Source of the DNA: Burkholderiales bacterium | Lineage (GTDB): Bacteria > Pseudomonadota > Gammaproteobacteria > Burkholderiales > Burkholderiaceae_C | Direction: 5' to 3' | DNA: 64,000 bases | Assembly: GCA_016213325.1 (NCBI GenBank) | Contig: JACRAY010000014.1 | Location: forward strand, 248,001-312,000 | Shown here: in pieces, positions 21,434 through 28,972 of the stretch | Layout of the letters: each line of letters begins with the position of its first letter | Position numbering within the stretch: position 1 is the stretch's first letter | The notes under the pieces: generated by a model | What the model saw: only the letters and a program-made list of their open reading frames with translations | The model's database searches: none | Told to the model about the DNA's origin: nothing | Program-made: the position numbers and the translations under genes

Positions 21434-22093
21434 ATGGAAAAGCGCGAACTCAAGAACCTGCTGTACGAGCAGGTCGCCCGCATCGGCAAGGCGCTCGCCA
21501 GCCCGAAGCGGCTGGAGATGCTGGAGGTGCTGGCGCAGGGCGAGAAGACCGTCGAAACCCTCAGCGCCGAGCTGTCCATCGACGTCAAGCTGGCCAGCGC
21601 GCACCTGAAGGCGCTGCGCGAGGCGCGGCTCGTCGACAGCCGCAGGGACGGCAAGTACATCCACTACCGCCTGAGCGGGCCGGATGTCGCGACGCTGTGG
21701 GTCACGCTGCGCGAGGTGGCCGAGGAACACCTGCTCGAACTGCGCATGGCAGTCGACCGCATGATCTCGCAGCCGGAGAAGCTCTCCAGCGTCGACGGGG
21801 CGGCCTTGATGGATCAGGCCCGGCGCGGCGACGTGATAGTCATCGACGTGCGGCCGCTTCAGGAGTACGAAGCCGGCCACCTCCCCTTTGCCCGGTCGAT
21901 GCCAGTGGGCGAACTGCAGCAGCGCCTGGCCGAACTGCCGCGCCGGCGGGCCATCGTGGCCTATTGCCGCGGCCCGTTTTGCATGCTGTCCGACGAAGCG
22001 CTGAAGCTGCTGCGCGCGCGCGGCTACAAGGCCAGCAAGATCCTCACCGGTGTCAGCGAGTGGCAGGCCGCCGGGTTGCCGCTGGCCAAGTAG
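21434..22093 (+). CDS. ArsR-family transcriptional regulator fused to a rhodanese domain
   Basis: A 219-aa two-domain protein. A winged HTH of the ArsR/SmtB type occupies about 1-110 (recognition helix in D-V-K-L-A-S-A-H-L-K-A-L, wing R-R-D-G-K-Y-I-H-Y-R-L). A rhodanese domain spans about 115-219. The protein has only two cysteines, C178 and C183, both in the rhodanese active-site loop Y-C-R-G-P-F-C-M-L. The usual ArsR metal or BigR/SqrR cysteines are absent. It heads an operon with a persulfide-dioxygenase-like enzyme, two MFS proteins and DsrE, so I infer it senses a sulfane-sulfur species through its own rhodanese site. Confidence 0.9.
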   Translation: MEKRELKNLLYEQVARIGKALASPKRLEMLEVLAQGEKTVETLSAELSIDVKLASAHLKALREARLVDSRRDGKYIHYRLSGPDVATLWVTLREVAEEHLLELRMAVDRMISQPEKLSSVDGAALMDQARRGDVIVIDVRPLQEYEAGHLPFARSMPVGELQQRLAELPRRRAIVAYCRGPFCMLSDEALKLLRARGYKASKILTGVSEWQAAGLPLAK

Positions 22094-22111
22094 CACGACG
22101 AAAGAGCGACC

Positions 22112-22843
22112 ATGTTCTTCAAGCAACTTCCCGCCAGGGATGCTTCCTTGTCCTACCTGTTCGGCTGCATCGGGCACAGGAAGGCCATAGCCGTCGACGT
22201 AGTTGCAGGCGATGAATCCTGGTTCGCCGAACAGGCAGCGGCACTGGGGGTGACCATCAGCTACGTCGTGGACACACACCTGCATGCAGACCACTACTCC
22301 GGTGGTCGATCGCTCGCCGCGGGAGTTGGGGCGCCGTACTGCCTGCATGAAGCTGCCAGGGATGTGGTGCGTTTCCCGTTCGAGTCACTGCGCGACGGCC
22401 AGGAGCTGGACGTCGGCAATGTGCAGGTGAAGGTCCTGCACACGCCCGGGCACACGATGGAGAGCGTGTCCCTGCTCGTCAAGGACTTGCGCAGGGGCGA
22501 TGCGCCTTGGTTCGTAGTGACCGGTGACACCCTGTTTGTCGGTGCCGTGGGCCGGCCGGACCTGGCTGGCCGGGAAGTCGAGATGGCCAGCATGCTCTAC
22601 GACAGCCTGCACGGCAAGCTCCTGGACTTGCCACAAGAGCTGGAAATGTTTCCCGCGCACCAGGCCGGCAGTGCCTGCGGCGTCGGCCTGTCCGGCAAGC
22701 CGTCGTCGACCATCGGCTTCGAAAAGCGCTGGAATCCGATTCTGTCCATGAGCAGGGAGGATTTTGTCGCAGCTCTCACCTCCGATGTGCCGCCACGGCC
22801 GACCGGGATGGACGCGATCCTGGCGGCCAACACTGGCGCCTGA
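22112..22843 (+). CDS. Metallo-beta-lactamase fold hydrolase, persulfide dioxygenase (ETHE1/Blh)-like
   Basis: A 243-aa protein with the metal motif T-H-L-H-A-D-H-Y-S-G and downstream ligands H-T-P-G-H-T and G-D-T-L-F-V. This pattern and length match ETHE1-type enzymes, which oxidise glutathione persulfide to sulfite. It lies 18 bp after the ArsR-rhodanese gene and 4 bp before an MFS gene. The context supports sulfane-sulfur detoxification; glyoxalase II activity is the main alternative. Confidence 0.85.
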   Translation: MFFKQLPARDASLSYLFGCIGHRKAIAVDVVAGDESWFAEQAAALGVTISYVVDTHLHADHYSGGRSLAAGVGAPYCLHEAARDVVRFPFESLRDGQELDVGNVQVKVLHTPGHTMESVSLLVKDLRRGDAPWFVVTGDTLFVGAVGRPDLAGREVEMASMLYDSLHGKLLDLPQELEMFPAHQAGSACGVGLSGKPSSTIGFEKRWNPILSMSREDFVAALTSDVPPRPTGMDAILAANTGA

Positions 22844-22847
22844 GCCC

Positions 22848-24149
22848 ATGCAGCTGCAGCACGGGATTGGCCCGAATCGCCGGCAGTTCGCGCACCTGCT
22901 GCTGCAGGTGCTGCTGGTGGGCCTGACCATCGGCATGATGCGCACGGTCGTGCCCGCGCTGGCCGAAACCGAGTTCGGCGTGCCGCGCCATTCGTTCGTC
23001 CTGCTGTCGGCCTTCGTGCTCGCGTTCGGCGTGGTCAAGGGCGTCCTCAATTTCGTTGCCGGCCGCCTCTCCGAGAGCATCGGGCGCAGGAAGGTGCTGC
23101 TGGCCGGCTGGCTGGTGGCCCTGCCCATCCCGGTGATGATCTGGCTGGCTCCCGACTGGAACTGGATCGTGGCGGCGACCGTGCTGCTCGGTTTCAACCA
23201 GGGCTTCTGCTGGTCGATGACGCAGACGGCCAAGCTGGACATCACGCGCGCCGACGAGCGCGGATGGACGCTCGGGCTGAACGAGTTTGCCGGCTACGTG
23301 GGGGTCGCCGCGGCCGGCATCGCCACGGCCTACCTCGCAGCGAGCTTCGGACCCCGCATCGGCTTGCTGCTCTTTGGCCTGGCGGTGATCGGTGCCGCCC
23401 TCGTTCTGACCCTGAACAGCGTGCAGGAAACCTTGCCCTGGGCCCACGCCGAGATCGCCGGGCACGAGGTCATCGACCCGCGCCGGCCCGTGCCGCGATA
23501 TCCGGCGGGCGTGTCGGCCAAGCCGGCCACGAAAGAACTCTTCGCCCTGGTTTCCTGGCGCGACCGGCGCCTGGCCGCCTTGAGCCAGGCCGGACTGGTG
23601 GAGAAGTTCGTCGACGCGCTGGTGTGGATTTTCTATCCCGTCTACCTCTACCAGCGCGGCCTGTCGCTGCCCCAGGTGGGCTGGGTGATCGGCGTCTATG
23701 GCTTCGTGTGGGGCGGCTCGCAACTGTTCACCGGCCGCCTGTCCGACCGGATCGGCAGGCACATGCCCAACGTGTGGGGGATGTGGGTGTGCGGTGCCGG
23801 CGTGGCCATGATGCTGCTGGGCGATGGCATCGCGTGGTGGTCCTTCTCGGCGGCCGCCAGCGGCTTCGGCATGGCGCTTCTCTACCCCAACCTCTCCGCC
23901 GCTGTCGCCGACATTTCCCACCCGGCCTGGCGCGGCAGCGCGATCGGCATCTACCGCTTCTGGCGCGACCTGGGATACGCGGTGGGGGCGCTCGGCGTGG
24001 GCGTGGCGGCCCACTACTCGGGCCACATGGAGTCCGCCTTCGTCTTCGTGGCTGTTTCCATGGGTGTGTCGGGCGCCGTGCTGTACCTGTTCGGCGAAGA
24101 GACCCACCCCCGGCTCAATCCCGCGCCGCATGTCGCACCCCAAGCATAG
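22848..24149 (+). CDS. MFS transporter in the sulfur operon (1)
   Basis: A 433-aa, 12-TM major facilitator with the loop 2-3 motif G-R-L-S-E-S-I-G-R-R-K and the repeat motif G-R-L-S-D-R-I-G-R-H in the second half. A hydrophilic central loop (about 195-225) separates the two six-helix halves. The ATG at 22848 lies 4 bp after the hydrolase stop, clearly within the operon. The substrate is not evident. Position after a persulfide-oxidising enzyme suggests export of sulfite, thiosulfate or a sulfane-sulfur carrier, by inference only. Confidence 0.8.
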   Translation: MQLQHGIGPNRRQFAHLLLQVLLVGLTIGMMRTVVPALAETEFGVPRHSFVLLSAFVLAFGVVKGVLNFVAGRLSESIGRRKVLLAGWLVALPIPVMIWLAPDWNWIVAATVLLGFNQGFCWSMTQTAKLDITRADERGWTLGLNEFAGYVGVAAAGIATAYLAASFGPRIGLLLFGLAVIGAALVLTLNSVQETLPWAHAEIAGHEVIDPRRPVPRYPAGVSAKPATKELFALVSWRDRRLAALSQAGLVEKFVDALVWIFYPVYLYQRGLSLPQVGWVIGVYGFVWGGSQLFTGRLSDRIGRHMPNVWGMWVCGAGVAMMLLGDGIAWWSFSAAASGFGMALLYPNLSAAVADISHPAWRGSAIGIYRFWRDLGYAVGALGVGVAAHYSGHMESAFVFVAVSMGVSGAVLYLFGEETHPRLNPAPHVAPQA

Positions 24150-24159
24150 GAGGCCAACG

Positions 24160-25347
24160 ATGCCCACCAATCCCATGCACCGCCAGGTCCTGCTGCTTGC
24201 AACGGCCCAGGCCCTTTTCCAGACCGTCTCCGTGATGGTCATGACCGTTGGCGGCCTCGCCGGAGCCGCGGTCGCCCCGACGCCGCAGCTGGCCACATTG
24301 CCCATCGCCGCCATGTTCCTGGGCACGGCTGTTGCCACCATGCCCGCCGCCGGCTGGATGGCGCGTGCCGGGCGGCGAGCGGGGTTCCTGGCGGGCGCGC
24401 TGCTGGGCGTCACAGCCGGCCTGCTGGCGGCCGCGGGCATGTGGATCGGGTCGCTCTGGATGCTGTCGGCCGGTACCTTCCTGGCAGGCGCGTACCAGGC
24501 CTTTGCACAGTTCTACCGTTTCGCTGCCGGCGAGGTAGCCGATGACGCGTTCCGCCCGCGTGCCATCTCGCTCGTGATGGCTGGCGGCGTGATCGCCGCC
24601 GTCCTGGGGCCGCTGCTCGCACGCTGGGGAGGCCCCATGCTGTCCACCGCCTACGCGGGTGCATTCCTGCTGATGTCCATCGCGTCGCTCGTCGCCGCCG
24701 GCGTGCTGCTCGGACTGCGCGTGCCGGCACCTGCCGCCGCCACGGGGCAGGCCGGCAGGCCCCTGCCGCAAATCATGCGCCAGCCAGCTTACCTCGCGGC
24801 CCTCTTCGGCGCGGCGACCGGCTACGGGGTCATGATCCTCGCCATGACGGCGACACCGCTGGCCATGGCGCACCACCAGCATCCGCTGTCTGAAGCCGCG
24901 ACGGTCATCCAGCTGCATGTCCTGGGCATGTTCGTGCCCTCCTTCTTCACGGGTTCGCTCATCTCCCGGTTCGGTGTCCTGCGCGTGATGCTGGCTGGCG
25001 TGGCCCTGCTGGCCGGGCACGTCCTCATCAGCCTGACGGGAACCGCCTTCCATTCGTTCGCCGGCGCGCTGGTGCTGCTCGGCGTGGGGTGGAACTTCCT
25101 CTACATCGGCGGCACGACCTTGCTCACCACGACCTACTCGCCTGCGGAGAAGGGCCGGGCCCAGGCCGCCAACGACCTCTCGATCTTCATCGTGGGCCTG
25201 GTGTCTTCGCTGGTTGCAGCCCCACTGCTGCAGGCGCTGGGGTGGCAAACGCTCAACCTGGTCTTGCTGCCGTGGCTGGCGGCAACGGGTGTAGTGCTGG
25301 CCGCGCTCGGCATCTCGCGCGCACGTCTGGCGGTCGTCGCAAGATGA
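24160..25347 (+). CDS. MFS transporter in the sulfur operon (2)
   Basis: A 395-aa, 12-TM MFS protein, shorter than its neighbour and not a close copy of it (different loop motifs, W-M-A-R-A-G-R-R-A-G and S-R-F-G-V-L-R). A TAGGAGG ribosome site sits 6 bases before ATG 24160. Two unlike MFS proteins in tandem could form a heteromeric pair or handle two substrates. The stop overlaps a possible ATG (25344) of the next gene. Confidence 0.8.
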   Translation: MPTNPMHRQVLLLATAQALFQTVSVMVMTVGGLAGAAVAPTPQLATLPIAAMFLGTAVATMPAAGWMARAGRRAGFLAGALLGVTAGLLAAAGMWIGSLWMLSAGTFLAGAYQAFAQFYRFAAGEVADDAFRPRAISLVMAGGVIAAVLGPLLARWGGPMLSTAYAGAFLLMSIASLVAAGVLLGLRVPAPAAATGQAGRPLPQIMRQPAYLAALFGAATGYGVMILAMTATPLAMAHHQHPLSEAATVIQLHVLGMFVPSFFTGSLISRFGVLRVMLAGVALLAGHVLISLTGTAFHSFAGALVLLGVGWNFLYIGGTTLLTTTYSPAEKGRAQAANDLSIFIVGLVSSLVAAPLLQALGWQTLNLVLLPWLAATGVVLAALGISRARLAVVAR

Positions 25348-25376
25348 GAAAGAAAACCTGGACCCATCCCATCAAA

Positions 25377-25715
25377 ATGAGCACATTGTTGATCCTCAAT
25401 GACGCACCCTACGGCACTGAGCGCAGTTACAACGCGCTGCGTCTTGCGAAAGCTTTGACGAAGAAGGGCGACAAGGTCCTGGTCTTCCTGATGGGCGACG
25501 CGGTCACCTGCGCCGCCGCCGGCCAGAGGGTTCCCACGGGCTACTACAACGCCGGAGACATGGTCCGCATGGCCGGCGCAGAGGTGCGCCTTTGCGGAAC
25601 CTGCATGGATGCACGCGGCCTGAGCGTCGACAGGTTGGTCGAAGGGGCACATCGCGGCAGTCTCGAAGACCTGGCCGCCTGGACGGCCGAGGCCGCGAAG
25701 GTCCTGGTCTTCTAG
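25377..25715 (+). CDS. DsrE/DsrF-like sulfur-relay family protein
   Basis: A 112-aa protein of the DsrE fold. The start M-S-T-L-L-I-L-N-D-A-P-Y-G and the Cys motif L-C-G-T-C-M-D-A-R-G (expected persulfide-carrying cysteine) are typical of YchN/DsrE proteins. An in-frame ATG at 25344 would add 11 residues and overlap the MFS stop; the internal start fits the family better. It is last in the operon, where it probably carries sulfane sulfur. Its stop codon overlaps the stop of the degraded desaturase fragment on the other strand. Confidence 0.82.
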   Translation: MSTLLILNDAPYGTERSYNALRLAKALTKKGDKVLVFLMGDAVTCAAAGQRVPTGYYNAGDMVRMAGAEVRLCGTCMDARGLSVDRLVEGAHRGSLEDLAAWTAEAAKVLVF

Positions 25716-25910
25716 CGGGCGGTGGCGACCGGGCAGCGGCCGGACTCCGTGCCCGACAAGTCGGCAACCAGTTTCGCGAGCCGCGCCCGGTACTCGGGGT
25801 GCTCGGTGCCGCACCAGCGATCCCACCACGTGAAGTACAGCCCGAAGTTGTGCCGGCCGTAGGCATGGTGCATCTCGTGGTGCAGCGTGGTGGTGAGCCA
25901 GCGTCCCCAC
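25712..25910 (-). pseudogene. 3' remnant of a sterol desaturase / fatty acid hydroxylase gene
   Basis: Only about 65 C-terminal residues remain, including the second His cluster L-H-H-E-M-H-H-A-Y-G-R-H-N-F-G and the family ending W-W-D-R-W-C-G-T-E-H-P-E-Y-R. Intact members have about 250-300 residues with several TM helices and earlier His boxes, all missing here. The reading frame beyond about 25910 no longer matches the family; instead the opposite strand begins to encode an AraC C-terminus. The gene is therefore truncated at its 5' end. Confidence 0.8.
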
Positions 25911-26024
25911 CTGGAGGCGGGCTTCGGCTCCATCGGCCCGTTCAACCGGGCGTTTCGCGATCGCTACGGTGTCACACCCACTGCCTACCGGGCCGCCGCG
26001 CTAAACCTTGTCGGCACGCAGTGA
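25908..26024 (+). pseudogene. 3' remnant of an AraC-family regulator gene
   Basis: The plus strand reads L-E-A-G-F-G-S-I-G-P-F-N-R-A-F-R and then Y-G-V-T-P-T-A-Y-R, ending at TGA 26022-26024. This is the last HTH of an AraC/XylS regulator, including the family signature, with no upstream coding sequence. It overlaps the 3' end of the methyltransferase gene by 24 bp. Together with the desaturase remnant it marks a deletion that removed both 5' ends of a divergent gene pair. Confidence 0.8.
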
Positions 26025-26771
26025 AATACTCTTCACGCCGAACTTCTTCGTCGCGCCCTGCGCGTTGTCGGACAGGAAGTGGTACTCGTCGTTGACCTGC
26101 TCGGCCACGATGCGCAGGCCCGCGGTTTCGATCGCGTCCTTGTAGCGGCCGGCCTGCCAGGCGCCGCCGATGCACGCGGCCCATAGCGTGGTGTTGCACG
26201 TGATGTTCTCCGGCAACTGCACGTCGGTCACGATGTCGGCCAGGGCCAGCTTGCCGCCGGGGCGCAGCAGGCGGGCGATCTCACGGAACACCTGCGGCTT
26301 ATCGACGGCCAGGTTGACCACGCCGTTGCTGATGACCACGTCGAAGCTGCCGTCCTCGAAGGGGGCGGCGTCGATGTAGCCTTTCACGTAGGTCAGGTTG
26401 CGGATGCCGTGGCGCTGGCGCAGGCGCTCGGCCTTGGCGCGCTGCGAGTCGGTCATGTCCAGGCCGACCACCGTGCCGGTGGGCCCGGTGAGCAGGCTCG
26501 CCACGAAGGTGTCCATGCCCGAGCCGCTGCCCAGGTCGAGCACTCGCGCTCCCTCGAGGTCGTCGAGGAGGTGGAAGTAGTAGCCGACTCCCGCGAACGA
26601 GTCGATGGACTCGGCGGGGATGCGGTCGAGCTCGAGCGGCCGGTAGCCCAGCCGTTCGGCCAGCGACCGGCCCATCTCGAAGTGGAACTCACCTTGCGGA
26701 TGCTCGGCAACGTCCTTGTACATGGCCTTCACCTTGCCTTCGAGCTCGGTGCGGTCGACTTGTGCGGACAT
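26001..26771 (-). CDS. SAM-dependent methyltransferase, ArsM-like
   Basis: A 256-aa class I methyltransferase: motif I V-L-D-L-G-S-G-S-G-M-D, acidic loop V-V-G-L-D-M-T, post-motif L-L-R-P-G-G-K-L-A-L-A-D-I-V. The C-terminal part (A-A-C-I-G-G-A) resembles arsenite methyltransferases, but only two cysteines are in likely positions and the N-terminal Cys pair of ArsM is absent, so arsenic is not assured. Start ATG 26771 has AAGGAA upstream. It lies 26 bp after a DsrE gene, downstream of a sigma-54 promoter. It could methylate a thiol, arsenite or another soft nucleophile. Confidence 0.78.
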   Translation of the reverse strand: MSAQVDRTELEGKVKAMYKDVAEHPQGEFHFEMGRSLAERLGYRPLELDRIPAESIDSFAGVGYYFHLLDDLEGARVLDLGSGSGMDTFVASLLTGPTGTVVGLDMTDSQRAKAERLRQRHGIRNLTYVKGYIDAAPFEDGSFDVVISNGVVNLAVDKPQVFREIARLLRPGGKLALADIVTDVQLPENITCNTTLWAACIGGAWQAGRYKDAIETAGLRIVAEQVNDEYHFLSDNAQGATKKFGVKSISLRADKV

Positions 26772-26797
26772 GATGGTTTCCTTGGGGGGGTGAGGTG

Positions 26798-27166
26798 TCA
26801 GAAGCTCAGGCTCGCAGCGCCGCGCAGGAAGCGCTCGTGGATGACGCTCGAGCCCGCGATCGTCACGCCCTCGACGAAGTCCGCCTGTTCGTAGCCGCGT
26901 GACTTCACGCAAGGCGTGCACGCGTAGAGCGCGCCGCCGCGCGACACGAAGTCGCGCACCAGGTCGGCCAAGGGGTCCAGCGGCTTCACGTGCGTGGTGT
27001 CGGACGCCTTCTTGCGCACGATGTCCACGGCTGCACTGGTGAGGAAGACCGCGACTTTCAGCCCGGCGGTGATCCCGCCGTTGGCGATGGTGAATCCCAC
27101 CGAGGAAACCTCGTGGTCGATGCCGTGCGTGATGACCACCACCAGCTCTCTGCTCTCGTTTGCCAT
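26798..27166 (-). CDS. DsrE-family protein under a sigma-54 promoter
   Basis: A 122-aa DsrE-fold protein with the Cys motif Y-A-C-T-P-C-V-K-S-R-G and an N-terminal strand L-V-V-V-I-T-H-G. ATG 27166 is preceded by AGGAG (27174-27178 on the plus strand). It is the first gene of a two-gene unit with the ArsM-like methyltransferase, transcribed from a -24/-12 promoter about 25 nt upstream of its start. It is a different subfamily from the DsrE at 25377. Its probable role is to carry or reduce sulfane sulfur. Confidence 0.85.
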   Translation of the reverse strand: MANESRELVVVITHGIDHEVSSVGFTIANGGITAGLKVAVFLTSAAVDIVRKKASDTTHVKPLDPLADLVRDFVSRGGALYACTPCVKSRGYEQADFVEGVTIAGSSVIHERFLRGAASLSF

Positions 27167-27200
27167 TGCGTTGCTCCTGAAGGAATGGTGCAACTCGTAC

Positions 27201-27217
27201 TGCGAAAGGCGTGCCAG
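27201..27217 (-). promoter_or_regulatory. Sigma-54 (-24/-12) promoter for the dsrE-methyltransferase unit
   Basis: On the minus strand CTGGCACG-CCTT-TCGCA matches the RpoN consensus TGGCACG-N4-TTGCA with one mismatch, keeping the invariant GG and GC exactly 10 bases apart. Expected start is near 27190, leaving about 24 nt of leader with an AGGAG site before ATG 27166. Confidence 0.75.
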
Positions 27218-27278
27218 CCCGCCCGAAGCACCGATTCCCTTACGGGGCCTGGCCATTGCGTGCATGGGCAGGCGCCTC

Positions 27279-27316
27279 GTCCATGCGCGAAAAGCCATGG
27301 TCCATGTCTGAATGGA
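27279..27316. promoter_or_regulatory. Candidate enhancer (UAS) for the NtrC-class regulator
   Basis: GTCCATG occurs at 27279-27285 and 27300-27306, 21 bp (two helical turns) apart, overlapping an inverted repeat TCCAT-N6-ATGGA at 27301-27316. The segment lies about 90-125 bp upstream of the predicted sigma-54 start, the usual enhancer distance. The binding assignment is inferred. Confidence 0.4.
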
Positions 27317-27375
27317 TATGACGAATCTGCTGGCGCCCCACAGCCGTAGTCATTAGACTTTTGCACGAGGTCTCA

Positions 27376-27903
27376 ATGGATACAGCCCGAGAGTTGCAAT
27401 TCGGTCCCGGCCTGCGCGTGCAGCGCCTGGCGGAGGCTGCGTTCCTGGTCGCCGCGATCTTCACGCAGGACATCCGGTTCGCCTGGGTCACCTTCGCCTT
27501 CACGCTGCTGCAAGTCCTGTCGCCGCGTTGGGCGCTGGTTGCGCAGGCCGTCGCACGGTTCGCGCGCTTTCGCGGGCCGCATCGCATCGGCGACATGTAC
27601 TTCGACCTGGGCGGCAGCCGCGGCGCATGCGCACTTTCCGTTGTGGTCCAGGCCACCTGCCTCGCGCTGGTCGAAGCGGGCTTGCCGCTCGCCGGATTCG
27701 TGTTGCTGACCGTGCCCACTGCGTCGTTCCTGATCGCGCCGACGCTGGGGTTCTGCGCCGGCTGCTGGTTCTACGTGCTCGGGCGCGACTGGTGCAGCCG
27801 CCACGGCTGGCTGAAGGGAAGTTTCCATGACCACCATGACATCGCCGTCGACGGCGAAGAGCCCCGGCATCAACCAGCATTGCGTCCTTCGACGCAACGT
27901 TGA
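27376..27903 (+). CDS. DUF4395-family membrane protein
   Basis: A 175-aa hydrophobic protein, probably with four TM helices (about 20-55 and 85-135). It has I-G-D-M-Y-F-D and the conserved Cys pair F-C-A-G-C-W-F-Y that I associate with DUF4395, a family often found beside rhodaneses and thioredoxin-like proteins. ATG 27376 is used; a TTG at 27361 is also in frame. The 3' end overlaps the kinase gene by 77 bp. It is first in an operon with a two-component system and could be the membrane partner feeding a redox or sulfur signal to it. Confidence 0.7.
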   Translation: MDTARELQFGPGLRVQRLAEAAFLVAAIFTQDIRFAWVTFAFTLLQVLSPRWALVAQAVARFARFRGPHRIGDMYFDLGGSRGACALSVVVQATCLALVEAGLPLAGFVLLTVPTASFLIAPTLGFCAGCWFYVLGRDWCSRHGWLKGSFHDHHDIAVDGEEPRHQPALRPSTQR

Positions 27904-28972
27904 AACGCAGCCCTACGGGCGCTGCAGTGTCTGCACGCTCGAGCTGAAGCAATGCCACGCCTGGCAGTCGAACGGCTGGTCCTTCGCGCTGGTGGCGCTG
28001 ACCTTGTCGCTGCTGCTGATGCCCCCGGGATGGCCCCAGCAAGTGCTGGCCGCCGCACTGCTGGCAGTCATCGTGTGGCAGGGACTCACCAACCACAGGC
28101 GCACCGACGACCTGATCTTCGGCCAGCACAAGCTGATGGCGTTGACCCAGGAGCTGAAAGGCCAGCAGCTCGTGATCGAGAGCCAGAACGAGACGCTGGC
28201 CAGGCAGGTCGATGCGCGCACCGCGGAACTGCGGGAGTCCAACATCCGCCTGGCCGCCGCCAACCTGGAGCTGCTGGAACTGGACAAGCTGCGGTCCGCC
28301 GTGCTGTCGAACGTGTCGCACGAGTTGCGCACGCCGCTCACGGGCATCCTCGGCTCGGCCCAGAACCTGCGCGACGGCCTGGCCGGCGGCTTGACGCAGG
28401 CCCAGCGGGATTACGTGGGCATGATCGAGAAGGACAGCGGGCGGCTGATACGGGTCGTCAGCGAGCTGCTGGACTGGGGCCGCCTGCAGGCTGGGCAGAT
28501 CGAGCTGCATCGCTGCACGGTGGCGGTGCAAACGATGGTCGACGAAGTAGCCATGCTGCTGCGGCCGGTCGCGGATCGCAAGGGCGTGGCCATCACGTTG
28601 CAGGCCGGCGACCCGGCACTGAGGGTGCACGCCGACGAGGACAAGCTGAAACAGATCGTGATCAACCTCGTGGACAACGCCGTGAAGTTCAGCCCGCCCG
28701 AATCGCGAGTCGACGTGCGCATCGAAGCGGACCGCAAGGCGGTCAGTGTCCTGGTGGAGGACCAGGGCCCCGGCGTCCCGCCCGAGGACCGGCCCCATCT
28801 GTTCGACCGTTTCTATCGCGGCCAGGCTGCTGAAGCCGCCGCGGGCTCGGGGCTGGGCCTGGCGATCGCCAAGAACCTCGCGCGCCTGCATGGCGGCGAC
28901 ATCACGCTCAGGCCCGGCGCCTCGCGCGGCAGCGTGTTCGTGCTGAGCCTGCCACTGGAGCAAGCCGCGTGA
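27827..28972 (+). CDS. Membrane sensor histidine kinase with N-terminal cysteine motif
   Basis: A 381-aa kinase. The cytoplasmic N-terminus contains C19, C33, C36 and C43 (C-S-V-C then six residues to C), resembling a metal or Fe-S/zinc site. Two TM helices (about 51-66 and 71-88) are joined by a very short loop, so no periplasmic sensor exists. A coiled coil (about 95-150) leads to HisKA with His165 (S-H-E-L-R-T-P-L), then an HATPase with D-Q-G-P-G-V-P and G-S-G-L-G-L-A-I. It overlaps DUF4395 by 77 bp and the regulator gene by 4 bp. Intracellular redox or sulfur sensing through the cysteines is likely but unproven. Confidence 0.88.
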   Translation: MTTMTSPSTAKSPGINQHCVLRRNVETQPYGRCSVCTLELKQCHAWQSNGWSFALVALTLSLLLMPPGWPQQVLAAALLAVIVWQGLTNHRRTDDLIFGQHKLMALTQELKGQQLVIESQNETLARQVDARTAELRESNIRLAAANLELLELDKLRSAVLSNVSHELRTPLTGILGSAQNLRDGLAGGLTQAQRDYVGMIEKDSGRLIRVVSELLDWGRLQAGQIELHRCTVAVQTMVDEVAMLLRPVADRKGVAITLQAGDPALRVHADEDKLKQIVINLVDNAVKFSPPESRVDVRIEADRKAVSVLVEDQGPGVPPEDRPHLFDRFYRGQAAEAAAGSGLGLAIAKNLARLHGGDITLRPGASRGSVFVLSLPLEQAA

